Positions 21,993 to 33,850 of a stretch of 64,000 bases of DNA are shown here, piece after piece. The notes beneath the pieces are model-generated. The model was given only the letters and a program-made list of their open reading frames with translations, was not told the DNA's origin and searched no databases. This DNA comes from Megaleporinus macrocephalus (Eukaryota; Chordata; Actinopteri; Characiformes; Anostomidae), in the NCBI GenBank assembly GCA_021613375.1, contig JAJQXZ010000044.1:24352-88351 (forward strand). Reading direction: 5' to 3'. The stretch's first letter is position 1. Every line of letters begins with the position of its first letter. The position numbers were made by a program, and so were the translations under genes.

Positions 21993-23738
21993 CATGGTGA
22001 AAGTGTTTTTATATAGTTTTTATATAGACCCAGTGTGTAGATGGTTCTGTAAAGCACCAAACGATGAAGATAAGAAAGACTACAATGAACATCTAGACCA
22101 GATGTGCTCTACTAAACTGAAAGCCTTGCAGTGTTGGCTTTGTAGAGTGCTGATGAACATCAAGCTCTTTATTTACACATTACTGCTGTAATAGTTGTTC
22201 TATTGTCTTTCAGTATGATTTAGTGAATTTGTCATGTAGGTTAGCTGAGGTTAGCTGATTAGCATCTGTTTGATCAAGATTGATCAAGTTTTCTGAGGAT
22301 TTTTGTGGTTTGAGGTTGATCTACTCCAAGATGCTGGGTGGTGATTGATGTCGTTTCATGGTCTGGGGTAGGAGGTTGGGGCAAATGTAACTGAAATGAC
22401 CATCCCTGACATTCACTGCCTTCCTCCGAAGAGATTTAAGAACACACACTCGTAGCATCTCCAAGCGTATTAAGTCGGCTCGCTGGATTCTGTCATTTGA
22501 GCAGAATTTGTTCAATTATTTAAGCAGGTTTCATTTGTAGCTCATCACAAAAGAAAACTGCAGAGCGTAGGCTGCTCTGTGTTTGCTCAAGATGGGAAGA
22601 TACAAAGTAAAGACACAAAGTGAATAATCATAGTGTTTCCCATGAATCTTAGGACATCTCCCGCTGCCCTTTAATCCCTGCTGGCGTTATCCCCTCAGCA
22701 GGGCTCCAATCCCTCGTTCAGGCCACAAGGTTCATCTGAACTGAGACTTGTTGTGAATGTAAGATTTATAGGCTCATCATTGTCAGTCTGTTTGATGATA
22801 TGTGAAGTCTCTGGAGTCGAATGAAGTAAAACAGATTGCTGTCCTGTTGTGTGTTCACCATCAAGCTTAGACAAACAAATATGTTAGATCTTGTTGGCGA
22901 ACTCAAAGAAGTTTGTTGAAGAAACTGTTACTTTTCCAATTTTTCCATCACGGTCGTGACCTCGCGCTCACGTTTTTGCAAGCCATTGAACGCCGCTGAA
23001 CGCCACTCAACCTCCTCACTCGCTGGATTTTTTGTTATTTTTCTTTCTCCAAACGCCAGTGCATTTGTGGTTGCCATGGCAGCGTCTCGTTCCGTTGTCA
23101 AGTGAGCGTTGGTTATGATGAGTAATATGTAGCTCAGCTCAGATCATGCTGTGTGTATTCAGTCCATGTTTTCTCTTTGATCAGTCCTTTTTAAAAAGAG
23201 CGCAACTACCAGCAGCTTTTTAAAATATTGTACTGAAACGTGACGAATATAGAAACACTCCAGTGTTATATCGGTGTTATTACAGGTCCTAAAGCAATTT
23301 CTCTAGGGTTGTAAAACAATAGCTGTGATGGTAATGTATGGTCAGTCTCAACCAGTGATTCTGGCTCCTTCCTTGTGACATTTGGGCTAGAAAATATATC
23401 TGGAGACACGTTTCACTGTAGAGGAAACAAAGGTTTGTATGGTGTATATGCCTTGGCGAACTGTGACCATCAGTGCTCGGTCTTTGCTTTGTTTTATAAG
23501 TGATAAAACGTGTTGAAAATAAAGGATAAACACCTCTATGATAAAATACCTCCCCTGCTAGGAATTCTGATGATATGTATGTTGTTTCACATAAACATGT
23601 TTTGGGTGTTCTAGATTTCCTTGTATCTACACACATTGTCGATTTTAGCTGCTCCATTGAACATACAGGAGCTACACTTACAGACTGTACTGACTTTACA
23701 TCTACATGGTGGACACACAAGGTAATGAATTGACACAG
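21993..23738. other. No recognised gene
   Basis: The first about 200 bp continue the GGTTCTT-type dispersed repeat. Beyond that there are weak frames (22,321-22,515 and 23,289-23,750, minus strand), but nothing recognisable. The 153-codon minus-strand frame at 23,289 has no similarity that I can recall and no start or splice context. Confidence 0.35.
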
Positions 23739-24285
23739 GTTGTGTCTCAAAACCTAGTGAGCTGCCTAAATAGGCTGGCCCAATTCTTATATACCTTTAA
23801 CGTGCTGTCTACTGCGGCACCTTATTTTGCCCTGATTTTAAGGGAGCATTGTAACGCTTCCTTAGCTGCTAAGGCAATCTCATGATGCAACGTGGCGGAC
23901 GAAAGTGGAGCTACTAGCAGAGAAGTCATCTTGAAATGTAAGATATTTGATTCTCTCTGGAGTTTTAATGTGTTTCTGGTCATATAATCACACAAAACAG
24001 TATTTTATTATCAACTCTGTAACGAGTCCTTCACCATTTAGCAGTTTTACACTCGAGACATTAGGATTTTTAAGCCTCGGGCTATTGTTTTGGATGCTGG
24101 CCGGTAGCTTAGTGACCAGCTAAACCACCGGTGGCGTGCTGTAGTGGGCGGGAACAAGCCATGACGCAGTCTCTCTCTAACTAGAGCGTCTCAGTAATCT
24201 GTTTTATGAGGAGAGAACGCTGCTCCTTACACAGCTGCCTATCTAGACAGCCTACTTAGACACTCAATAGGATTTGAGACACACC
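23739..24285 (-). mobile_element. Non-autonomous DNA element, family B (copy B2)
   Basis: The ends are GGTTGTGTCTCAAAACCTAG and, in reverse complement, GGTGTGTCTCAAATCCTATT. Internal words match B1 and the copy at 48 kb in the same order. It is shortened near its left side. It abuts the dispersed repeat that follows. Confidence 0.83.
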
Positions 24286-24289
24286 CAGT

Positions 24290-24565
24290 GTGTTTAAACA
24301 CTCCAGCACCACTGCTGGAGTGGTCTTATCCACTTGTACTAACACACCTCCACCCATGTCTCTGCAGTGCTGAGAATGTCACACCATCCAAATAATACCT
24401 GCTCTGTGGTGGTCCTGTGGGGGTCCTGATCATTAAAGAACAGAGTAATAAAGTATACAGAGAATCAGATGAACTACAGTCTGTAAGTGTAGCTCCTATA
24501 TGTTCAGTGGAGCTGATACAGTGGGCAGTGAGTGTAGATATAAGTAGGTGGTTTTATTATTATAG
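24290..24565 (+). repeat. Fish dispersed repeat ending in (TA)n
   Basis: It contains AATAATACCTGCTCTGTGG and GGTGGTTTTATTATTATAGC, words that I recognise from an abundant repeat in characin and catfish genomes. It ends in the (TA)n tract. The transposon class is not clear to me, because no terminal repeat or coding part is present. Confidence 0.65.
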
Positions 24566-24577
24566 CTAGTGTGTGTA

Positions 24578-24664
<87 letters not shown>
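24566..24664. repeat. (TA)n microsatellite
   Basis: About 90 bp of almost pure TA dinucleotide follow GTGTATATATG. The long YIYI-type open frame on the minus strand is an artefact of this tract. Confidence 0.97.
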
Positions 24665-24667
<3 letters not shown>

Positions 24668-25329
24668 TATATCTGGTGGTATCCAATGCCCGATGTAATT
24701 ATTGATCTGATGATGATAATATCTCTTGAACAGTTGTCTGCTGATGCTGATGTGGTTCAGATATCGTTATCAAACCATTCAGGTGTGGGCAAGTTGTATA
24801 TGTGTGACATATGTAACAGACTGTCTTCAGCATTGAAAAAGATCTTTATTAAGCCTTAAACAAACTCCACGCTGCCTGTGTGGGCACCACCTCTGCAGTA
24901 CCTGGAATCAGGAGCTGCATTGCAGGGCGAGTGTAAACATGGGCTGAATTGACGGGAGGATGATCTGATCATCACGAATGGTAATCCTAAATGTAAACAG
25001 TGCCTCGTTTTAGCCTCAACTTTAGCTTTTAACTTTATTATTGTGCCAGCTTGGCAAAGTCTAGCTTTGCTGTAGTTCGTTTTCAGTGCGTCGGAGCTAC
25101 AGATGGACGCTAGCTGCTTCATCTCATTCCCTCAAACTTTTTTTTTCAGTCAGACCTTTGGGCAGCGAGGCGCAGTAGCATATTTGCTTGGTACTCTTCA
25201 GCTACACGGATCGCGCAGACAGATGGCGTCCTGCACGCCGAACGTGACGGGCGGGCAGGATACGGACCCCTCCGTTATCAGCGGCAAGTTCTCCAGCCCC
25301 AACGTCCCAGAGGGAAGAGAGCCAACGCA
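24665..25329. other. No recognised gene
   Basis: Overlapping frames on both strands (24,856-25,122 and 25,103-25,354) match nothing known. The GC-richer part at 25,190-25,320 may belong to the candidate regulatory block that follows. Confidence 0.3.
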
Positions 25330-26030
25330 ACATTTATTAATTGTCAGCAGATAATTCCCAAATAAAAAGCGCTCCGGTGCCTCGCCCTCTCCGCAGTGCT
25401 GGGATCAGCAGGGAAGAGGGAGCGAGCTTCTCTGGCCTGACATGAAGTATTACTGAGCCAAGTTTCTCCCATGACTCAGAAATATTACTAATGTGGATGG
25501 TGGATAGTGCTGGCGCAGCCCTTTTTCCACGCCTAACACTTCTCCAAAAAACTAGAAATCAGCTTACATGCGAGCTTTCTAGGCATCGGCGAGGTAGCGG
25601 GGAGGAGGTATAATCGTATTAATGACATAATGGTGCTCCTTTGCCTCGGAAATATGACAGCTGCTTTTGCCTTTGTGGCACTCGCTGTCATTTCACTGCT
25701 GTATGTTCCACCACAGACAGTAGAAAGGGGAGGAGGCGTGTTAGCACTGAGGCTAATTTAGTCTCATTTTCACACACCATTCTAGGAGGTGGGAGGCCTG
25801 TTAACGATTTGGCAGCCGAGCTGGAAGGAAAACTTTTCATTAGAATGTTATTCCTTCGGAGGTCATTGCAGGAATCTGCTTATTTATGCTGGGCGCAAGC
25901 CACGCCGCGCCATTTAGCCCGAGTGATTGGATGATGCTCGGAGCTGACAAGGAAAGGTGTGAGATGGAGATTTACATGATTAACCAATTTACTGTTAACC
26001 ACCAAATAAACAATTGCTTGTCCAACACTG
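25330..26030. promoter_or_regulatory. Candidate conserved non-coding block
   Basis: This is repeat-free sequence of about 700 bp with TTATTAATTG, ATGACTCAGAAATATTAC, GTATTAATGACATAATGG and TTAACCAATTTAC. ATGACTCAG near 25,470 is an AP-1/Maf-type site. The 97-codon plus frame (25,641-25,934) has no recognisable domain. The texture is that of a vertebrate distal regulatory element. Confidence 0.32.
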
Positions 26031-26269
26031 CTGGATAAAAAAGGTTAATTTTATTTCCAATAAACAAGAGTTCCTGTTTGAATAGGCAGGTTTATTATGA
26101 GGTGGAATTGCATGTGTGAGGGCACAACAGGCAGTTGGCTCTAGATAGACTTACGTTAATGAAGGCTTTAGACACGGATAGCAGTGTTTAGGTTCACTTT
26201 TCAGAAGGACAGTAACGCAATTCATGTGATGTACCATATTAAAAGCAGACCTCCACAAATAAGAATCAG
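26031..26269. other. No recognised feature
   Basis: This is unique AT-rich sequence. Confidence 0.35.
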
Positions 26270-26345
26270 AATCTGAATTGTTTATTCGCCATGTATGTCA
26301 CACATAGAAGAAATCTGTCTTGGTGAGGCACACATGTATGACATG
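26270..26345 (-). mobile_element. Short retroelement tail fragment
   Basis: AATCAGAATCTGAATTGTTT followed by ATTCGCCATGTATG resembles the 3' end of fish LINEs read on the minus strand. The fragment is about 75 bp and severely truncated. Confidence 0.5.
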
Positions 26346-26362
26346 TAACAAGAACCCAACAC

Positions 26363-27217
26363 TAGAGATGGACCAATCAGCGTTTTTGAGCCCGATTCCG
26401 ATCGCCGATCACCTTTCAGCGAGATCGGCCAATAGCTGATACTGATCTAGGGCGGGGCTATATGCCACGGCAGGGCCACATGTAGTTATTAGTGCAAGCA
26501 AGTCATGAAACATGGTCTAAACTGGTTTATTACCATTTTTAATGAGCACATATGAAACAGCTTAATATTTTTAACAAAATTATCAGTAAATAAACAAAGT
26601 AAATCAAACTAATATCCCCAATACTGCAATCATTTAATTTAGACCCTTAATTTAAAACTAAAAAAGCTAATTAAATAAATCATTAAACTCAGACTTTGTT
26701 ATTTTAAACTAAATCTGTAATCATTAAATGTAGAATATTGAATTTCTGCTGCTGTTCTGTTTGTACCGATCAGATCTGGTCTGTAGGTGTTCTGGGTTGT
26801 TTGTTTTGTGCTCTGCTGTTTGCTGATACTCACTGTATTCAGCTGTGTGGTGTCTCTATAAACCGTATCAGGTTAGTAGTGTTAAATGTCTTTGTCTTGG
26901 TTCCCCAACGAGACACGGTTAATTTTACAGATTTTAAAAATGAGTCTGCATCACATACGGCAACACGCTGCCAGACGGACGCAACGCGAAGGAAAACTTT
27001 TCTCGCGAGGCCGTCGCTTTAATCAGTCTGTGGAAAATGAAAGGGTATGTGTTCCCACCTAGCGGTTCAGATAGGAACTGCAGGGACCTGGCCGGAGGGG
27101 GTTTCAACGAAGCGCTAGCTGGAAATGCAGAAATTAAGCTTGTTTGTTTAAGGCTATTGATCGGCTCTCGGGATCGGCTAAATTGGAGAAATATCGGCCG
27201 ATCACATATTATCTCTA
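26363..27217 (-). mobile_element. hAT-like element, family C (copy C3)
   Basis: The left end is AGAGATGGACCAATC and the right end is truncated to ATCTCTA after GGCCGATCACATATT. The left 300 bp align with C1, while 26,735-27,100 align in inverse with the coding part of C2, so this copy retains both pieces. On the minus strand around 26,840-26,960 it reads KSVKLT followed by a frameshifted TNLIR, a remnant of the BED finger. Confidence 0.82.
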
Positions 27218-27382
27218 CACAACTCGATACAATAAATAGAATAAGAATAAGGAATAATAAAAGTAATAAAGAACCAGGAAAGGTGCTGATGAAATATTTG
27301 AAAATCTGTGCTTATACATGTACAAATATTCTACACATAAGAGAGTCTGAGTAGATATATATTATATTATAAGAGCTATTAC

Positions 27383-27800
27383 TTACAGAATCTGTACAGC
27401 TGTGCTAATAGGCATTGCATTACAAAGGAGTTCCTGTAATACAGTGAACTTCAGTTCAAGTATGAGTTTGAAGTGCATGGCGACCACAGTGGTTAATGAG
27501 AGTAGCGGCTCTGGGGAAAAAGCTGTTAGCATGTCTGGTTGTGCTGGTCTCGATGGTCTTGAGTCTTCTGCCAGAGGGAAGTGTCTGGAAAATGTGATGT
27601 CCAGGAGGAGGAGAGGAGTGAGCTGTAAGGAACCAAACCAGATGGTTATGGAAGATGTGAGAATGGACTCGATGATCGCTGTGTAGAACTGTATCATCAG
27701 AGTCTGTGGCAGGTTGAATTTCTTCAGCTGTCTCAGGAAGAACATTCTCTGCTGTGCTTTCTTGGCTATGAAAGATAAGATATTCCTTATAAGGTAAGAT
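27383..27800 (-). pseudogene. LINE reverse transcriptase C-terminus, truncated and internally deleted
   Basis: The minus frame from 27,745 reads FFLRQLKKFNLPQTLMIQFY and then ESILTSSITIWFG, the thumb region that closes fish LINE reverse transcriptases. About 40 residues later the usual LPSGRRLKTIETSTTRHANS and SFFPRAATLIN tail appears, but in another frame. The stretch that normally joins these parts (about 40-50 residues) is missing, so an internal deletion plus a frameshift has occurred. It is 5'-truncated, as is usual for LINEs. The clade is probably Rex1/L2-like but was not tested. Confidence 0.85.
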
Positions 27801-29552
27801 AAGGAATGTTTTACCCACCTTCTTCAAGATAAAAAAATTATAGACGGTGTGGTGGAGAGCTACTGGGCCACATTAAATCTAGGCTCTTAGCTTTTATGTT
27901 TGCTTAAACCAGTAACCAGTGGACTAGTAGACAGTAAAATATACTCTAGAACTGTAGAATATATAACATCCATGTGGCCACTGTGTTACAAGACTGTGGC
28001 CAATATATGCAGTAGGGAGTGGAAGTGTGTTCATCACTGTTTTACTAGGAAGTGAAGGAACATGTGATTACTTCCTATCGGTATATATTCCATTGAATGT
28101 CTCGGAGGAGTTCTAGGACAGCGTGCAATACGCAGCTAACACCACGGCTAAATTAGACCAAAAGTGTGACAGTGTGAAAATGTTAAGAGAATTAATGTTA
28201 AGAGCTTCGGATGACATGGCTTCAAACTCCCTGCTTAAAAAACCCCACTTGTTACTGTTGAAATCTGTCCTCATTAAACTTGGCTGTGTAGTGCCATTGC
28301 TTTATAGCAGTATGTTGACGGACTGTAAATTAAATGAGGTAAATTAAATGTAAAAGCTGAAATGAAATGAAATGACTGTATTAATAAGAGTATTTTATGT
28401 AAATTGTAAATACAGTATTCTGGCTAAGGAGATTATGTCATGCAGGTTCAGGTTGCTGTTGACAGGTCATTTACAAACATTGGCACGCCAGCACTGGAGC
28501 ATTTCCCAATAATAAAACCCCTCACATTTCTATTCTTTTCCCACTTTTATGTTGTGTTAGGAGGTTATTAGCTAGACAATCAGGTTTAGGAAATGACTAT
28601 TAAAAAAAAAATCAAATATATGCATATATATGTGTATTTATATCTGTTTGGGTGATAAATAAATAAATAAATAAATAAATAAATACAGTGTTATCAAAGC
28701 GTTTAATTGTCTGTTTGTTATTAGAACCGGTCTGCTTGCACCATTTGACTCGCTGGTTGGCAGACTTACTATTTAATTTTTTAATTTAGACACCTATAAA
28801 CACATTTATCCTTGAACTTGAGATACATTACGTTAAATGCTTACATTTATTTATTTACTTTTTACCGAGGTTGTACCACCTGCCATGGTAGGCAGAATTG
28901 TTCCAACCAAAATGAATTTTCTTTTTTCAAAAAAGAGCTGCTCACCTTAGCATTGCACCATGAAAGTCACTTGGGGTCTTCTTTGTGATGGTATATACCT
29001 GCCCCTCTTTTGGAAAAAAAATGTTCTGCTTGTGCTACCTGACATCTGAAGATGTAAGAACTTTAGTGGACAAATGTTTCTCAGTGAGTTAAGTGCTGTC
29101 AAAGTTTACAGTATTTTGAAGATAAAATCACACCAAACCATTTTGTTGACAATGATATATAACTGTATTGCTTTTTAAAATAGTGTTTACTTAATCAACA
29201 TATATGGTTGGATGGTTGCAGCACCTGATACTTTTAGACTTTTGGATGCAATGAAAACTGTTTAACATATAAAAGATACTGTTGAAGCATTTAATAAATG
29301 GTATAAAGGTATTTATAAATTATAAATTGGGAAAATAATGGACAAGAAAACTCAAAAAATAACCATATTAAGATTATTAAGTCTATTTATGCTTTACCAG
29401 AACAATCATGAACTTGTTGTTGTGTCAGTGTGCCTGGCTTTGTTTGGTTTTAAAAGAAAGAGATGTGTTTGTGTTCATTATAAGCTATTAAGTCTTTAGG
29501 AAGGTTAGCATTAGTTATGCTTTGTTCTTCAGGCTTGAGGTTCTAGGACTGT
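27801..29552. other. No recognised gene; (AAAT)n at 28,655-28,685
   Basis: This is AT-rich sequence. A short AAAT microsatellite is present. The 74-codon plus frame at 28,123 has no recognisable similarity. Part of 28,850-29,000 may be an old dispersed repeat. Confidence 0.4.
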
Positions 29553-29791
29553 ATATCGTAAAAACAAGTTCCCAAAATTGCAACTTTACAGGAGAGACCA
29601 AAAACATACTTTGCTTTCAATGTAAGTCAATGGAACCAGAATTTTTTCCAAACTATTTTGAAGCACTTCTACTGGTCCGTTAGTCATAAAAAATTTGCAC
29701 AATGTATACGGCCATTGCCGTGTTTAAATGATGTAGAAAACTCAAAATCGACAAAAATGGAAATGCATGTTTTCCAATGGACAGCGACGAT
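29553..29791 (-). mobile_element. MITE family K, longer copy (K2)
   Basis: It ends in CAATGGACAGCGACGAT, the K terminal repeat; the opposite end is decayed (ATATCGTAAAAACAAG). GCCGTGTTTAAATGATG matches the interior of K1 in inverse. K1 is therefore an internal deletion form of this family. Confidence 0.75.
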
Positions 29792-30019
29792 ATGTTGTAG
29801 TGAACTTAAGGGAGCCTGGCTTTGAATTGAGTGAGCCCAGCCAGCTAACTGAAGGAGTCTTGAGCTTGTCTTGATATATACAGCCCACCTATCAGCACTG
29901 CGTTCTGCAGTCCATATAAAAAACACTTTTTAACGTCTCAGTTCAAAACAGAATACATCCAATGTGTGCATATCATCTTCTACACTGGCTCTGAAAGTAC
30001 TAACACATTTCAGAACCAG
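29792..30019. other. No recognised feature
   Basis: This is unique sequence between a MITE and the candidate regulatory block. Confidence 0.35.
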
Positions 30020-31720
30020 AGCTGTCCGTCGTACAGTTACACGCCTGTTAAGAACGAGGGTCAGTCGCCAAGTCCTCAGTCGCCGCTGCTGTAGAAAGGC
30101 TCAGTGGAAGTGCGGTAACGATGCTGCAGTGGGTTGATCAGCTCACTTTTGATGCCAATTTTGGTTTCTCAGAAGCGTCGGTTGAAGACTATCAGAGGGT
30201 GAAGTAGCTTATTGAACAAGTCCAATCAAGCGACCACAAAACGAGGAACCGCATTCCGCACTGACAGATGGCGCAGAGCTCCAGCGCGTTCCTGCAAAAA
30301 ACTGAGAGCGCTTATCATCGATGCTGGACTCCATTAACAGCTACATGGTCGTTTTAATGTCTTGGAAGGTCCAATTTTACTGCCACCACGTTCCGTTCAG
30401 CTGGGACAGATAAACATAACAGCGCCTCCCCGGAGTTGCATTACTTTGCTAATGACTTCTGTTCTGCATATTTCCTTGCGTGTTCTGGCGGCTCGGCGAG
30501 CTCAAGTCTGAAGTCTTAATCTGGTGCCGTCCGGCTCTCCTGTTATGAAGAAAGGAGGAATATGAACTCGTTTTTATATCGAAGGAAGGCGCTACTGTCG
30601 CTTTCCTGAGTGCATAAAACAAGCTCTGACAGATAGAATCACTCTCTAAATGATTTATGCAGTAAAGAAAGCATCTCCTCCACATTAGCTGTCACTAGCA
30701 CTTTCTCCGCGCATTCACCAGCGTTGCCTTTTGTTCCGAGAGAGGCGTGCAGAGGGGCTGATGCTGCTTTTAGGTCAATGCAGGGAGGGGAGAAAACGGA
30801 GTGAGTGAAACCAAATTAAGCTGAATAAAGAGTGTTTTGATCTGTCTTTTCGCTCGGAACAGTCGGCCGGCGGCAGGAAAAAAGCCCATTTCGCCGCACA
30901 CCGGGCCTGACGCTTACAGGCGTGTGACATGAACTGTGCGTGTGGAGCAATTTGTGGATTTTTTAGCTCACGTGATCCGGCCAGGACTCCAGCTGCCTGG
31001 TCGGTTCTAAGTTTGTGTGCAAGGGACACAGTCAAAGTTACAGTCGTATGAATAAGCAGAAATTATAATTAATGAGCCTCCCTCCTCAGTTGTCTTGGTT
31101 TTGCTTCTCGGAAACACCTAAATGTGCCAAATCGTGTATATTTTTCATGATTATTTAGTCTTTTTTCCAGCGCCGGCCTGCTGTTGTGGGCATCTGGCGG
31201 TTAATCTGAATATTAAATGACCTGCTGCCTGTATCGGTTGATAGTCTGGTCTCTGTGCTGTCAACGCTACAATCAAGCAAACAAACGCGTCCGCGGTTCG
31301 TCACGTCGGTTTGCCCGAAACTAACCCGATAATAAGGGCACGCTCAATGTGGCTTAATCCAGTTTACTTTCCGCCTCTCGGTTAATTCTTATACGTGACC
31401 CGTGCATACGCCCCCTCAAAGAACACACACTTTTGTTTGAAGTGAGGCTTTTAATATTGTGACAGCTATGAATGTCAAAAGCAGTCAGCAGTGAACATGC
31501 TGGAATATTGTAGAACAAAGAAAGCCGGGGAAAGAGACACAGAGAGAAGGAGAATGTTCCGTGGCCTACTGGTCACTGCTATTTAGAAATAATTACATTT
31601 TGCTACAAAGAACTTCAAGAAAATGAAGTGGAAGAACATAGATTTCACACTCAAAACCTCGCCGCAGCTCCTGTTTCCTGAAGCGAGCCCAGACCGGAGC
31701 GCTACTTCTACTTATAATAT
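30020..31720. promoter_or_regulatory. Large candidate conserved non-coding region
   Basis: About 1.7 kb without any repeat that I can recognise, with mixed GC content, CpGs, and AT-rich cores such as AATTATAATTAATGAG (near 31,058) and CATGATTATTTAGTC. It is the longest repeat-free stretch of the window, which suggests selection against insertions. Coding potential is poor on both strands. Confidence 0.35.
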
Positions 31721-31880
31721 ACACTATATACAAAAGACTGTGAAAAAAAGTGAGACTGTGGTGGGTGGGCCTGCTCTATAGCCTCTAGAGACGCTCCCCT
31801 CAGAAGATAATTTGCATAATTGTGCAAAGTAAGATGCAGGCTGGTGCACTTTGAGAGCAAAATGAAGAGAAATTAGATCT
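31721..31880. other. No recognised feature
   Basis: TACACTATATACAAAAGACT at 31,720-31,739 resembles a Tc1 terminal repeat, and might be the lost left end of the Tc1 relic downstream. Confidence 0.35.
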
Positions 31881-32235
31881 ATGAAGAACATAGTACTCTA
31901 CATGAATTTGTTCTTTAGTAATTTAATCATCAACAGCACTGGCTGTAGGGTATGAACGGTGAACGCACAGCACAAAGATCACAGCTAGAAAGCATTGTAA
32001 AGAGCTGAACAGTTCACAAATGGTTCACAAACTTGGTTTCAGTTGGGTTCAACTGGGTTCAACTATAAAACTCTTCACTGGAGATACTTAGATGGTATGT
32101 GACTTAGATGATACTTAGATGACATGAAGAACATAGTACTCTACATGAATTTGTTCTTTAGTAATTTAATCATCAACAGCACTGGCTGTAGGGTCTAAAC
32201 GGTGAACACTGAGATTGAGAGTTCATTGGAGATAC
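31881..32235. repeat. Local direct duplication, 243-bp offset
   Basis: ATGAAGAACATAGTACTCTA and the following 50 bp occur at 31,881-31,953 and again from 32,124. A trailing GGAGATACTTAGATG block occurs at about 32,081 and 32,227. The second copy lacks an internal part of about 95 bp. It lies directly upstream of a Tc1 relic. Confidence 0.88.
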
Positions 32236-32695
32236 TTAGATGACTCGAGATTGCAGCCCATAACGCAATGGAATTTGCCGAACACTGCACAAAAGCAACA
32301 TTTTAGACAATTATGTCGTTCCAGTTTTTGGGGAAGACCCTTATGTGTTCCAGCACCACTGTCTCTCTGTGCAGACGTGAGCTCCTTAAGACCCAAGTTT
32401 GGTATGGAGGACCTCCAGTTCACCTTTAGCGTGAATTGGAAGTTTGATTGCAAGTCAAGCCTTCTTGTGAAGTCAGCATCAGTGTCTGACTTCACACATT
32501 CTCTTTTGACTGAATGGGTACAAATTCCCACAGTCACACTCCAAAATCCTGTGAAAAGCCTTCCCAGAAGAGTGGAGGCTCTTATAGCCCTAAAGCAGGA
32601 GCAACTCTGTAGTAATGTCCATGGTTTTGGAACGGATTGTCCAGTAAGCTCATATATGTGTCTGCACACTGATGGCCATATAATATGGTAGATGG
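32236..32695 (+). pseudogene. Tc1-like transposase relic, C-terminal end
   Basis: The plus frame reads SASVSDFTHSLLTEWVQIPT then NPVKSLPRRVEALIA, the conserved C-terminus of Tc1-like transposases (usually near S-SDLTNALLEEW and VESLPRRVEAVIA). Upstream, FQFLGKTL and CSSTTVSLCA are shifted remnants of the catalytic region, in which F-QHDCAPVH is no longer readable. The 158-codon frame is open by chance through deletions, and the DDE residues are lost. The right end carries a GGCCATATAATATG terminal-repeat remnant. Confidence 0.83.
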
Positions 32696-33336
32696 TTTTA
32701 AAAATTTAGGTTTTTAAACAAATCTGACCTGATGGAAAAGCCAAACAATAATCAGTAGTGCTACGTTTAAAAAAAATGCATTGGTAAGGGTCCTAGTATT
32801 TAGATAGATAGTATAGATATCCGCCGTGTTGTTGTTGTAACATGCTGTGGCGTGATTTTTCACACTGATGATAAATATTGACGCAATGCTCAACCTTGAC
32901 GATGAACAGATTCCATATACTGTGGACGTCTCTCTGTAGCTCTGAGGTTTTTGTAGGGTTGTATCGACTCAAATCAAACACTAATGTTTTGCTCTGAACA
33001 GTCATGGAATAGCGCCTACGTTAGCTGTTATTTCATGCTGGCAAACTAAAGCTGGCTATGATATGCCCACATACCTTTATGGCGTTTGGACATCCTTAGT
33101 TATGGTTTGTAATGGAAATAATGTTCACAGTTATACATTCTATCTTGGCTTTACTCCTTACGCTAAGTACAGTAGCCTGCCTCGCTACAGGCATGGGGAG
33201 AAAATCAATAAAACATATTATCAAGTTATTTTGCGTGACAGTATCGTATAGATTTATGGTTGCCATGTACTGATATTTTATTATATGAATTTCAAATACG
33301 GGTTGAACTTTTGGTGCCGGAAGAAAAAATCCTGTT
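32696..33336. other. No recognised gene
   Basis: This is AT-rich unique sequence with random frames of 60-70 codons. Confidence 0.35.
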
Positions 33337-33344
33337 GTTCTGAG

Positions 33345-33842
33345 TAGGGGTGGGTGATATGGCCCTACAATAATATCACAATATTTTATAGTATTTTTGT
33401 GATAACGATACTCTTGGCGATATGACAAAACATTGAATAAAAAAATATTTTAAGAATACACTACTACAACAAAATGAAAATTAAATTTTCTTATTGCATA
33501 CGATATGATATGGCACACCCCGAACTGAGATATTAAACAATCACTGTAACAGAAGTCAATGATCCAGAATGTCACGATACTAAATAATGCACTCCAAATA
33601 TCTCCATATATCCAGGACTGAAGTAAAGTGAATGATAATGGACAGATAAACTCTGTATCTAGTAGATATATAATGGGAAATGAGAAAAGTGTGAATGTTT
33701 CTTTTGTTAAAAACAGTAAAAGTAGTACCTGATATGATAATTAGTGGTGGGTGATATGGCACAACATTTCAGGGTATAATATCGTTCACCATATTCAAAA
33801 CTGGCGATATTATTGTATAAGATACAATATGGCACACCCCTA
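33345..33842 (+). mobile_element. Composite hAT-like MITE with perfect 8-bp target duplication (E1)
   Basis: The ends are TAGGGGTGGGTGATATGG and CAATATGGCACACCCCTA. GTTCTGAG flanks both sides (33,337-33,344 and 33,843-33,850). Inside, a second right-type end (GATATGGCACACCCC, to 33,521) and a second left-type end (TAGTGGTGGGTGATATGGC, from 33,742) enclose a spacer of about 220 bp. The element is thus two small MITEs around a spacer. The same arrangement occurs at 36,630-37,047 and, inverted, at 53,475-54,638. Confidence 0.93.
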
Positions 33843-33850
33843 GTTCTGAG

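Noticed and set aside
23289..23750. 153-codon minus-strand frame
   Set aside because: Its right end abuts a B element, and there is no known domain and no start or splice context.
24504..24686. YIYIY-rich open frame
   Set aside because: It is a translation of (TA)n.
32215..32691. 158-codon apparent intact gene
   Set aside because: Only the C-terminal half is a transposase remnant; the rest is out-of-frame sequence fused by deletions.
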